32,957 nt of DNA from an uncultured Gammaproteobacteria bacterium (GTDB taxonomy: Bacteria > Pseudomonadota > Gammaproteobacteria > GCA-001735895). This document shows, piece by piece, positions 26,064 through 32,957 of the stretch; the first letter of the stretch is position 1, and every line of letters starts with the position of its first letter. The notes below the pieces were generated by a model. That model saw nothing but the letters and a program-made list of their open reading frames with translations. It was not told where the DNA came from and searched no databases. The stretch spans positions 1-32,957 of the forward strand of contig CAJXUC010000035.1 in the NCBI GenBank assembly GCA_913061315.1, in the 5' to 3' direction. The position numbers were made by a program, and so were the translations under genes.

Positions 26064-26621
26064 ATGAGTATGAATATTGAGATCAATTATAAGAATAATC
26101 CTTTGAATGGAGTTGGTTTAAAAAACTTGTTGATCGAAATAGTAGGCCACTATGATTTTGAGATTCTGTTTGCCTATTTAAATATCAATTGCTTTAAGAC
26201 TAATCCAAGTATTGAATCTAGTGTCAAGTTTTTGAAGAAAACCGATTGGGCACGTGAAAAAGTTGAAGCCTTCTATTTATATGAATTTAAAAACTTGCCT
26301 AAAGCATCGTCAGAGCAGTTTGAATTACCGCCCAGAAATCGAATTATCCCAAATGATCAAGCACCAGGGTTGCCGGCTGAATTGAGTCTTGAAGCTGCTG
26401 AGCAATTACGCGAAAAGCGTGCAGTGAAGTCGGCAGCCTGGGAACTTAACGCAAGGTATCGCTCAGACAATAACGCAAGCACCCATCGAAATAAGTCTTC
26501 AAGTGGGTGCGAAAATAATCAGAGTGAGAGAGATAACCTGAAATCATCAAAATCAACAAGCTCATCCTCCCAAAGTGAGAATGACCCGTGGGCAGGTTGG
26601 AAAAATAAATCAAGTCATTAA
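26064..26621 (+). CDS. VF530 family putative DNA-binding protein with long tail
   Basis: Residues about 8-78 match the VF530 (DUF2132) family: NNPLNGVGLKNLL, YLNINCFKTNPSIESSVKFL and KKTDWAREKVEAFYL. Named VF530 proteins are small helical putative DNA-binding proteins of around 75-90 residues. Here about 105 further residues follow: a Pro-rich stretch, a charged helix (LSLEAAEQLREKRAVKSAAWEL), and a Ser/Asn/Lys-rich region ending DPWAGWKNKSSH. The frame opens with a GTG at 26022, but the ATG at 26064 (or 26070) is favoured since conservation begins right after it. No strong ribosome site is seen. DNA binding is a family-level proposal. Confidence 0.83.
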   Translation: MSMNIEINYKNNPLNGVGLKNLLIEIVGHYDFEILFAYLNINCFKTNPSIESSVKFLKKTDWAREKVEAFYLYEFKNLPKASSEQFELPPRNRIIPNDQAPGLPAELSLEAAEQLREKRAVKSAAWELNARYRSDNNASTHRNKSSSGCENNQSERDNLKSSKSTSSSSQSENDPWAGWKNKSSH

Positions 26622-26752
26622 AGTTGTTCAGAACTTTGATAATGCGATATGGGCCCCAAAACATGTTAAATAGATTCTGATGACTGAAGTCTATGGCTTG
26701 TATAGAAATTGGATGTAGATTTTTGTATTGGATTAGACAAATTAGACCTCGT

Positions 26753-28915
26753 TTATACTAGATAATTTTCTTCTATGATTAACCACTGACAAAGAGACTT
26801 AATGGTCATGGGCTTTGCGATATAAAAACCTTGTGCAAAATCACAGCTCATTTCATTTAACATATCCAATAATTCTCTGGTTTCTACTCCCTCTGCTACT
26901 ACTTTTAGATCTAACAAATGCGCTAAGTCAATCATCGATTTTATAACTTTATGGCTGTTTTCAGTCATGCTGAGCAAGAAACTCTTGTCGATTTTTAGTT
27001 CGTTCACTGGCAGCTCTGTCAGGTAAGAAAAAGAGGAATAACCTGTCCCAAAATCGTCTATAGATACAGTGAACCCTTTGTTGGTCAGCTGGTTTAATAT
27101 AATGATTGCCTGCTCTGGTTTAGCCATCGCCGTAGTTTCAGTAATCTCCAGATTAATACTACTGGGTGGCACATCAGACGCTATGCATGTTTTCTCTAGC
27201 AAGTCAGATATCTCTGGCTGATTAAATACGCACCCCGAAAAATTGATTGATATTGACATGGATTTATTTAACAGGTGATATTCTTTGCATTGATTGCAGG
27301 CAGTCTTCAATACCCAGGTTGTCAACTCATAGATGCTTCCATTGCTTTCAGAAATTGGAATGAACTCTACGGGAGACAGCAAACCTAGAGTCGGATGTTG
27401 CCAACGTATTAAGGCCTCTAGTTTGCTAACACGTTTGGCCCTATAGTCAAATATTGGCTGATAGACTAAATAAAATTGACCTTCTTCTATGGCTGGTTTG
27501 ATGTCTTCACTTATTTTTATTTGTCTCTTCAGTATCGAGTCTTGTTTACTACTGTAATTAGCATAACTGATGCCCGATAGCTTGGCCTGATACATTGCCA
27601 TGTCTGCATTTTTAATTAAAGCCGAAGCGCTCTCTCCATGGTCTGGATAAATAGCCATGCCTATATTGGCGTCTACAAGGACACTGATATTGTTGTTGTT
27701 TTCAAAAACAAAAGGTTCTATAAAAGCATTGACGATATGCTCAGCAATTACTTTGCTGTCGGCGGTTTTCTCAACGGGTAGTAAGGCAAAAAATTCATCA
27801 CCACCAATTCGAGCTAGTGTGTCTGTACTTCGTAAAACCTTCGACATTCGCTCTGCTACGCCTATCAGTAGTTGATCTCCGATCTGGTGGCCATAGTTAT
27901 CGTTAACTGATTTAAATTCTTTAAGATCGATACAGGCCACTATGAACTGCATGCCATCCCGTAAACCTATTTTGAGCATTTGATTCAGACGATCGTTGAA
28001 TAAGGTCCGATTTGGTAGCGATGTTAATGTATCGTGCAAAACCAAGTGTTGTAAATCGGCGTTGGCCTCGGTGAGGGATTGTGTGCGTTCTAAAACGCGG
28101 TTTTCTAATGTTTGTTTTTGTGATTCGATGATCCCGATTTTGTCTAATATAGCGTTTCTCATCTGTTTAAAGTTGTCCGCTAAGAAGTAAATTTCATCCT
28201 TATGCTTTGAATTGATTATGATCTCTAATTCTTTTGAATTTCCGAGTGTCTTCAATTTGTCAGGGTTAAGAGTGCTTGCTACGTTTGCCAATGTTTTAAG
28301 GGGTCGTCCAATCACTCGATGAGCAAAAAATAGAAAGAAAAACCAAAGCGCAATTGTTTTTATGGCCGAGTTGATAATGATTAATATGAAGCTATATTTA
28401 ACACGTTCAATTATCGTGTTTTCGCTGGCGTATATAACGCCATAGCCTAGTAAGTCAATTGAACCACTTGGGTCTTCCTGATATTCGATTGGGAACCGGT
28501 ATTCAAACAACGTTAATCTTTTAGTGGCGTTAGACTGAATAATTGTCGCCTGAGATAGACCGGCATGATCCAACTGTTCATTTGAAACGATCTGGCTGTC
28601 CTCGCTTAATACTGTGCCAATAGATGCAATAATTTCTCGTTGTTGGTTCTCAATTTTAATGCCCGATACCATATCTATTTTTTGCATACCAAATAGTGTC
28701 GTTTCAAGTTGAGGCGTATCAAATGACCATAGTGAAGTCATGATGCTGTTCTTGAATGTGTTTTCTAGACCATATAATTGAATGAATAAATTGGATTTAA
28801 CATGGCGATATTCAAAGACAAGTTGTAAGCCAGTAACAGCTAATGCAACAACGAGATAGCAAGCAAAGACGTAACGCAGTAGACGTAAGCCAATCGAATT
28901 CTTGAATTTAATCAT
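26753..28915 (-). CDS. Membrane GGDEF-EAL cyclic-di-GMP protein
   Basis: A 720-residue sensor with membrane helices at about 14-34 and 174-198 flanking a roughly 140-residue periplasmic domain. A HAMP-like segment and coiled coil follow to about 290, then GGDEF and EAL domains. GGDEF is intact at 371-375, with an inhibitory-site RSTD at 362-365 five residues upstream, so diguanylate cyclase activity with product inhibition is expected. The EAL domain also looks active: EAL at 500-502, INFS at 557-560, LEITET at 589-594, DDFGTGYSS at 620-628 and KIDKSF at 641-646. It may therefore both make and degrade c-di-GMP. Its start overlaps the binding-protein gene by 8 bp, with AGGA inside that gene as ribosome site, implying coupled synthesis. 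Confidence 0.94.
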   Translation of the reverse strand: MIKFKNSIGLRLLRYVFACYLVVALAVTGLQLVFEYRHVKSNLFIQLYGLENTFKNSIMTSLWSFDTPQLETTLFGMQKIDMVSGIKIENQQREIIASIGTVLSEDSQIVSNEQLDHAGLSQATIIQSNATKRLTLFEYRFPIEYQEDPSGSIDLLGYGVIYASENTIIERVKYSFILIIINSAIKTIALWFFFLFFAHRVIGRPLKTLANVASTLNPDKLKTLGNSKELEIIINSKHKDEIYFLADNFKQMRNAILDKIGIIESQKQTLENRVLERTQSLTEANADLQHLVLHDTLTSLPNRTLFNDRLNQMLKIGLRDGMQFIVACIDLKEFKSVNDNYGHQIGDQLLIGVAERMSKVLRSTDTLARIGGDEFFALLPVEKTADSKVIAEHIVNAFIEPFVFENNNNISVLVDANIGMAIYPDHGESASALIKNADMAMYQAKLSGISYANYSSKQDSILKRQIKISEDIKPAIEEGQFYLVYQPIFDYRAKRVSKLEALIRWQHPTLGLLSPVEFIPISESNGSIYELTTWVLKTACNQCKEYHLLNKSMSISINFSGCVFNQPEISDLLEKTCIASDVPPSSINLEITETTAMAKPEQAIIILNQLTNKGFTVSIDDFGTGYSSFSYLTELPVNELKIDKSFLLSMTENSHKVIKSMIDLAHLLDLKVVAEGVETRELLDMLNEMSCDFAQGFYIAKPMTIKSLCQWLIIEENYLV

Positions 28916-29783
28916 TCGATAATCCTAGGCCATATTTAGTCAGTATTTTTTGTCGTGTACCATCAATAATTAACTCATCTAACGCTTTACGCATAGGCTC
29001 TAGAATTCGAGCGTCAGTCGAATTATGGAAGGCATAGCCCATGCTAGACTGTTTTAATACATAGATTATTTCGAAATCGGCTGGATTAATCTTTGCTTGT
29101 TCAAATAGGCTTAATGTCGTGATGAAGGTATAGGCAACAGCATCTACTCTTCCAGAAGCTAGTTTTTTTACCATGCTCAATCCAGAATTAAGTGGGTCGA
29201 TTGCCTCAGGATTAACTTTGAGTCCAACTAAAAGCTCTTCACCAATATCGTCTCTTACTACGCTGATTTTTAACTGATTCAGATCCTCTATTGACGTAAT
29301 ATTCAATTGTCTGGACTTGAGTGCAGTGACCGCAATAACATTGGGTGCAATCGGGCCCAAAAATTTCATGTTTTGCAACCTGTCCAACGTATATGTAGTC
29401 GAAAATAAAACGGTTTTACTGTCATTTAAAACCTTGTGATAACCCCGCGCCCAGGGGTAAATTTTAAGGTCGATGTCCTCATTTTTTATTCCTAATTTGG
29501 AGAAAATCTGCATTAAAACTTCGACTGAAGCACCTGTAATCTCTCCAGTACTAGGATCTCGGTAGTTAAATGGTGGAAATTCTTCCGTTATCCAATTTAA
29601 ATTTTTAATTGCCTGAATAACCTGTGAAGAGTCTCTCAAGTCTTGCTCAGCAATAGCCGGATGGCCCATGAAGAGAGTCAATAAAAAAAACTGACATAAA
29701 CGAAGCATTGATATTTTATAGCGAGGTGTCGTAACAAAAATAGTATCGAACAAGTACCGGTTAGATGTCCTTATCTTCAACAT
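28908..29783 (-). CDS. Periplasmic solute-binding-protein-like sensor (SBP_bac_3 fold)
   Basis: A 291-residue protein of the family 3 solute-binding type, with WITEEFPPFNYRDPSTGEITG at the start of the fold (about 60-80) and a two-lobed length. A signal peptide ends with AIA before EQD at residue 46; its hydrophobic core begins after Met26. The outer start at 29783 has AGGA 8 bases upstream, while the inner Met26 (29708) has no ribosome site, so the longer form with a long N-region is kept, with some doubt. No ABC permease or ATPase gene is adjacent. The overlap with a GGDEF-EAL gene suggests it senses a ligand for that protein rather than feeding a transporter. Confidence 0.87.
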   Translation of the reverse strand: MLKIRTSNRYLFDTIFVTTPRYKISMLRLCQFFLLTLFMGHPAIAEQDLRDSSQVIQAIKNLNWITEEFPPFNYRDPSTGEITGASVEVLMQIFSKLGIKNEDIDLKIYPWARGYHKVLNDSKTVLFSTTYTLDRLQNMKFLGPIAPNVIAVTALKSRQLNITSIEDLNQLKISVVRDDIGEELLVGLKVNPEAIDPLNSGLSMVKKLASGRVDAVAYTFITTLSLFEQAKINPADFEIIYVLKQSSMGYAFHNSTDARILEPMRKALDELIIDGTRQKILTKYGLGLSND

Positions 29784-30002
29784 AAATTATTCCTTTAAAA
29801 TGTTTAAGTAACACTAATAATAGCTGTAAATTTGAGACTTTCAGGGCATTAATCTTGTTCTATTGCCTTATTTGATCATGGACTGAAATACTAGTTATTT
29901 TAGTTAAGAAAAACGATTGAAGCGCAATGGTTAAGTTTACTATTCTCAAATTGATCCCAGGCGTAAGAGATTTTCAGGCCTGAGTCCTAAAGTTAAAATA
30001 CA

Positions 30003-30986
30003 TCAATGTGATACCACGTTGGGGATAGGTTTACCTGCAATAAAAGCGCGCAAGCTGTCGATAACTAACATTCCCATCAACTCTCTTACTTCCAGCACGG
30101 AGGTTCCCATGTGTGGCAATAACGTGACATTGGGCAGGTTGCTGAGTGCTTCGGGTATAATGGGCTCGTTTTCGTATACGTCTAAGCCAGCAGCGAAAAT
30201 CTGGTGATTGACTAAAGCGTTGATTAAAGCTGTTTCATCAATGACCTCACCTCGGGAAGTGTTAATAATTACGCCATGTGCCTGCATTGAAGCCAGTTCC
30301 TTCGCTCCAATTAAATGATAAGTACCAACACCCCCGGGAACACAGATTTGAATAAAGTCTGATTGTGCCATTACCTCCGATATTGTGTTCAATTGTCGGG
30401 CATCGGGAAGGTCTAGAGGGATGACCTGAGATCGGTTGAAAAAGACCACGTTCATCCGAAATCCAAAATGAGCTCGAGTCGCAACGGCTTGCCCAATCCT
30501 ACCCATGCCAATGATACCCAGCGTTTTCCCCGTGATATGCTGACCGAGATACTGATTCGGATGCCAACCGGTCCACTCACCAGCCCGAACACAGGCCTCG
30601 CCTTCGCTGGCGCGCCTGCCTGCCATCAACATTAGCATCATCGCAATGTCGGCTGTTGCCTCGGTAACTGCACCCGGTGTAATGGTAACGGTGACCCCAG
30701 CAGCCTTTGCCGCTTGAATGTCGATATGGCTGTAACCAACGCCGTAGTTAGCCAGCAATAGACAGCGTTGATTAGATTTAAAATCAGAGGCGCTGAAGAC
30801 GTCGCCAAAGGTTGTTAGCACGCAGTCGAATGCTGCAAATATATGAGTGATTTCAGAGGGCGTTAGCGCGGTCACTTCTTGCCGAAGCGTTAGTTCAAAA
30901 TCAGTAGCGAGTTTATCCGTAATGTTCATTGGCAGTGGACGGGTTACGAATAATTTAGGTCTCTCAGTCATGAGTTTATGTTCCAT
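30003..30986 (-). CDS. D-isomer-specific 2-hydroxyacid dehydrogenase
   Basis: A 327-residue cytoplasmic dehydrogenase interconverting a 2-oxoacid and a D-2-hydroxyacid, closest in feel to glyoxylate/hydroxypyruvate reductases. The Rossmann loop GMGRIG is at 160-165. The catalytic triad is complete: Arg245 in NTSRGEVID, Glu274 in YENEP, His292 in LLPHMGT. FNRS at 183-186 at the end of the second strand suggests NADPH preference. An inner Met6 start is possible; neither has a clear ribosome site. It appears to be a single gene. Confidence 0.9.
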   Translation of the reverse strand: MEHKLMTERPKLFVTRPLPMNITDKLATDFELTLRQEVTALTPSEITHIFAAFDCVLTTFGDVFSASDFKSNQRCLLLANYGVGYSHIDIQAAKAAGVTVTITPGAVTEATADIAMMLMLMAGRRASEGEACVRAGEWTGWHPNQYLGQHITGKTLGIIGMGRIGQAVATRAHFGFRMNVVFFNRSQVIPLDLPDARQLNTISEVMAQSDFIQICVPGGVGTYHLIGAKELASMQAHGVIINTSRGEVIDETALINALVNHQIFAAGLDVYENEPIIPEALSNLPNVTLLPHMGTSVLEVRELMGMLVIDSLRAFIAGKPIPNVVSH

Positions 30987-31333
30987 CGGTGAAATCTTAC
31001 TTGCGCATTGTGCATTGCGTGTGATTCAGTTTCAAGATGGTTGTTTTATTATGAGCTAAGGAATGACTTGATGATTCGATCAATGTGAAACAGAGAGCAA
31101 TATATGAAACAATTATTTTTAAAAATTTAAATAGTCAGAGTTGTCAAGGTAGTCTAATTTTACACCCAATAACTAGGCACTTTAGAAAATCATTTGAGAA
31201 TAGTATTCAAACTGGATAACCACCATAATCAAAAAATCAGTTTGATAAAATTTTGATTTATTATTTATAGATGATGTTTTTTTAAACACTATATAAACCC
31301 ATAAGATTTGCTTTTCATTGAGTGAAAAAAAAT
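30987..31333. other. AT-rich divergent intergenic region
   Basis: This 347-bp spacer separates the hydroxyacid dehydrogenase (minus) and the EamA transporter (plus). It is strongly AT-rich, includes the 12-bp palindrome ATTTTTAAAAAT near 31112-31123, and holds the candidate promoter at 31242-31271. No gene was recognised. Confidence 0.5.
31242..31271 (+). promoter_or_regulatory. Candidate sigma-70 promoter for the EamA transporter
   Basis: TTGATA (31242-31247) and TATAGA (31266-31271) with an 18-base spacer lie 62 bp before the start codon. The match is moderate in an AT-rich setting, so chance similarity is possible. Confidence 0.35.
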
Positions 31334-32230
31334 ATGACACAAAATGACTCTGCCAAAGCAATGTTAATGATGATAGTAGCTATGTTATTTCTGCCAGGTA
31401 TCGATACGATTGCTAAGTGGCTTTCAGGTAGCATCGCTGCCGGACAAGTGACTTGGAGCCGTTTCTTTTTTCAAATACTATTCATGGCACCGCTATTGCT
31501 GCGTACCCGTGGCCCATGGCTCACTTCATTACTTTACCTGCATGCGCTTCGTGGTGCATTCATTGCCTTCGCTACTTTATTTTTTTTTAGTGGGTTAAAG
31601 TATTTGCCGATTGCAGACGCTATATCAATCTTTTTTATCGAACCGCTGTTGGTGACACTAATGTCCGCTGTTTTTCTGGGTGAAAAAGTAGGATGGCGAC
31701 GTTTCTGTGCCATAAGCATCGGTTTATTGGGTGCCTTGATTATCATTAGGCCTAGCTTTGCCGAAGTGGGTTGGCCAGTTTTACTCCCCGTTGGTGCCGC
31801 CGTTTGCTTTTCTTTTTATATCCTGCTGACTCGAAAATTAGTTCAAACTGAAGACCCTATTCGTTTGCAATTTTTGGCTGGAATTTTTGGTTTTATAGTG
31901 ATGAGTATGGCCTTAATATATGGGACAGAGTATCAGGTTCAGGTAATTACTGCAGTTTGGCCTTCAACATTTGAATGGCTGCTGTTAGGGGGGCTTGGTT
32001 TAATAGCAACGGTTGCTCATCTATTGGTTGCTAATGCTTTTCGACTAGCATCCGTAGGAACGCTCGCGCCATTTCAATATGTTGAAATTATTGGCGCTAC
32101 GTTTCTGGGCTACGTCTTTTTTGATGATTTTCCTGATACCATCACTTGGCTGGGCATTTCGATTATCATTAGTTCAGGTATTTATGTGTTCAGGCGGGAA
32201 TCTTTCCTGGCCGAAGAAAAGAAGGTCTAA
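31334..32230 (+). CDS. EamA/DMT-superfamily inner-membrane transporter
   Basis: A 298-residue transporter with about ten membrane helices arranged as two EamA repeats. The first ends near LGEKVGWRRFCAISIGLLGALIIIRP, a typical repeat boundary (about 115-140), and the second near FFDDFPDTITWLGISIIISSGIYV. The substrate is not predictable; relatives export amino acids, drugs or metabolites. The ATG at 31334 is preferred over a GTG at 31322, with a weak GAGTG upstream. The C-terminus is a short charged tail. Confidence 0.9.
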   Translation: MTQNDSAKAMLMMIVAMLFLPGIDTIAKWLSGSIAAGQVTWSRFFFQILFMAPLLLRTRGPWLTSLLYLHALRGAFIAFATLFFFSGLKYLPIADAISIFFIEPLLVTLMSAVFLGEKVGWRRFCAISIGLLGALIIIRPSFAEVGWPVLLPVGAAVCFSFYILLTRKLVQTEDPIRLQFLAGIFGFIVMSMALIYGTEYQVQVITAVWPSTFEWLLLGGLGLIATVAHLLVANAFRLASVGTLAPFQYVEIIGATFLGYVFFDDFPDTITWLGISIIISSGIYVFRRESFLAEEKKV

Positions 32231-32300
32231 GCTGAAACTCACTAATCTTTTTGGTTGTGAGAACTATAAAAATATTCGACGATAAAAAGCCTATATTAAA

Positions 32301-32516
32301 ATGAATAAAATTAACCCCAAAAAGTTACTCAACAGCAAGTGGACCACTGTAACGCCGGTCAATAGAGAAAAACATTTCGTGATTTCTGAAATTAAATTTG
32401 ATGAGGAGGATAGGGTGACTTCTTGTCGAATAGAGGCGGTTTTATCAAAATCTGCTATTTCAATCAACTGGCACGATTTAAGAGACAATAGCCGTTGGTT
32501 ACAAGGCTGGAAATAA
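32301..32516 (+). CDS. TIGR02450 family small Trp-rich protein
   Basis: A 71-residue protein fitting the TIGR02450 family of unknown function. Hallmarks are INPKKLLNSKWTTVTPVNREKHF at the start, the middle IEAVLSKS, and the ending WHDLRDNSRWLQGW, with four tryptophans in conserved positions. It probably folds as a small beta-rich domain. It lies 70 bp after the transporter on the same strand, so cotranscription is possible. Confidence 0.88.
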   Translation: MNKINPKKLLNSKWTTVTPVNREKHFVISEIKFDEEDRVTSCRIEAVLSKSAISINWHDLRDNSRWLQGWK

Positions 32517-32633
32517 ATGGAACCATTATTTGAGACGGCCTAGCTGCTAAAAGTGGATGTAACACCTGGCCCTACTTACCAGATGTCATATTCTTTTTTC
32601 ACTCAGCTTTTTGGCTCTTTGCTCATTGGGCTA

Positions 32634-32957
32634 CTAAGCGCTAACGATATTATGCTCAGGCCCATAGGGAAAGTGCGTGATGTTTTCGACACTATTGTCT
32701 TCCCCGATAACCAGAATATCGTGCTCACGATAACCCCCCGCACCCGGTGTGCCCAATGGCAATGTCAGCATAGGTTCCATTGAAATAACCATACCTGGCT
32801 CTAGTACTGTGTCGATATCTTCACGCAGTTCGAGTCCGGCTTCACGGCCGTAGTAATGTGACAATACGCCGAACGAATGGCCGTAACCAAATGAACGATA
32901 TTGCAATAGGTTCTGATCTTCGAAGAAGCGATTTATCTCAGCACAAATGCCTGAACA
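32634..32957 (-). CDS. Creatinase-like M24 family enzyme (5' end outside the window)
   Basis: The C-terminal 107 residues of a pita-bread-fold M24 protein; the reading frame stays open to the window edge, so the start lies beyond 32957. The segment (YRSFGYGHSFGVLSHYYG, EAGLELREDIDTVLEPGM, SMEPM, GAGGYREHDI, FPYGPEHNI) is very similar, from memory, to the end of Pseudomonas creatinase, which splits creatine to sarcosine and urea. The catalytic His of creatinase lies upstream, out of view. Close relatives include Xaa-Pro peptidases and DMSP lyase DddP, so creatine as substrate is likely but unproven. No creatininase or sarcosine oxidase gene is in view. Confidence 0.82.
   Translation of the reverse strand, partial: CSGICAEINRFFEDQNLLQYRSFGYGHSFGVLSHYYGREAGLELREDIDTVLEPGMVISMEPMLTLPLGTPGAGGYREHDILVIGEDNSVENITHFPYGPEHNIVSA

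Noticed and set aside
26620..26637. AAAGTT/AACTTT hairpin after the VF530 gene as a terminator
   Set aside because: AU-only weak stem overlapping the stop codon and not followed by T residues.
32553..32783. A 76-residue plus-strand frame near the right end
   Set aside because: About two thirds is antisense to the well-supported creatinase-like gene and there is no family resemblance.

Overview
The window looks like chromosomal DNA from a Gram-negative, probably marine gammaproteobacterium of low to moderate GC. Supporting this are a proton-translocating PntAB transhydrogenase, a YrfG-type nucleotidase, a Tpm thiopurine methyltransferase, a class 2 PyrD, a gammaproteobacterial-style Bat aerotolerance operon and an arsenosugar biosynthesis pair. 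A more precise placement (for example Oceanospirillales) would be a guess. No rRNA, tRNA, CRISPR, insertion sequence, integrase or phage gene was seen. The first 50 bases are not genomic: they are an untrimmed Illumina Nextera i7 adapter.

Layout. 236-2434 (minus): a small site-2 protease followed 9 bp later by an orphan TssB-TssC type VI sheath fusion that lacks the usual TssC C-terminus. 2803-4277 (plus): tpm and a Cys-rich DUF2797 protein, overlapping by 1 bp. 4303-7606 (minus): arsS, a two-domain arsenosugar glycosyltransferase fusion and pyrD. 8002-9483: yrfG and ppa, convergent, with structured DNA between them. 9727-12698 (plus): pntAB. 13117-15118: a small GIY-YIG protein, a short-chain dehydrogenase and a double cupin of the ChrR type. 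15167-22225 (plus): a tightly packed Bat operon (MoxR ATPase, DUF58, DUF4381, BatA, BatB/BatC fusion, BatD). 22257-23821 (minus): a signal-peptide, single-membrane-span protein followed by two tandem Lin0512-family paralogues. 23945-25546 (minus): a soluble GAF-PAS histidine kinase. 26064-26621 (plus): a VF530 protein with a long disordered tail. 26753-29783 (minus): a periplasmic binding-protein-like protein overlapping a membrane GGDEF-EAL protein. 30003-32957: a 2-hydroxyacid dehydrogenase (minus), an EamA transporter (plus), a TIGR02450 Trp-rich protein (plus), and the C-terminal part of a creatinase-like M24 enzyme cut by the window edge (minus).

How the genes work together. The MoxR-BatD block is a recognised envelope-associated von Willebrand/AAA+ chaperone-like system. 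ArsS plus the fused glycosyltransferase fit arsenosugar synthesis, although no arsM is visible here. The binding-protein-like protein and the GGDEF-EAL protein probably form a two-protein sensor feeding cyclic-di-GMP. The least explained sets are (1) the protease plus truncated TssB-TssC fusion, with no other type VI gene in view, and (2) the membrane protein plus Lin0512 pair. These are the best candidates for undescribed systems. All assignments come from reading motifs and family resemblance by eye; no database search was run.
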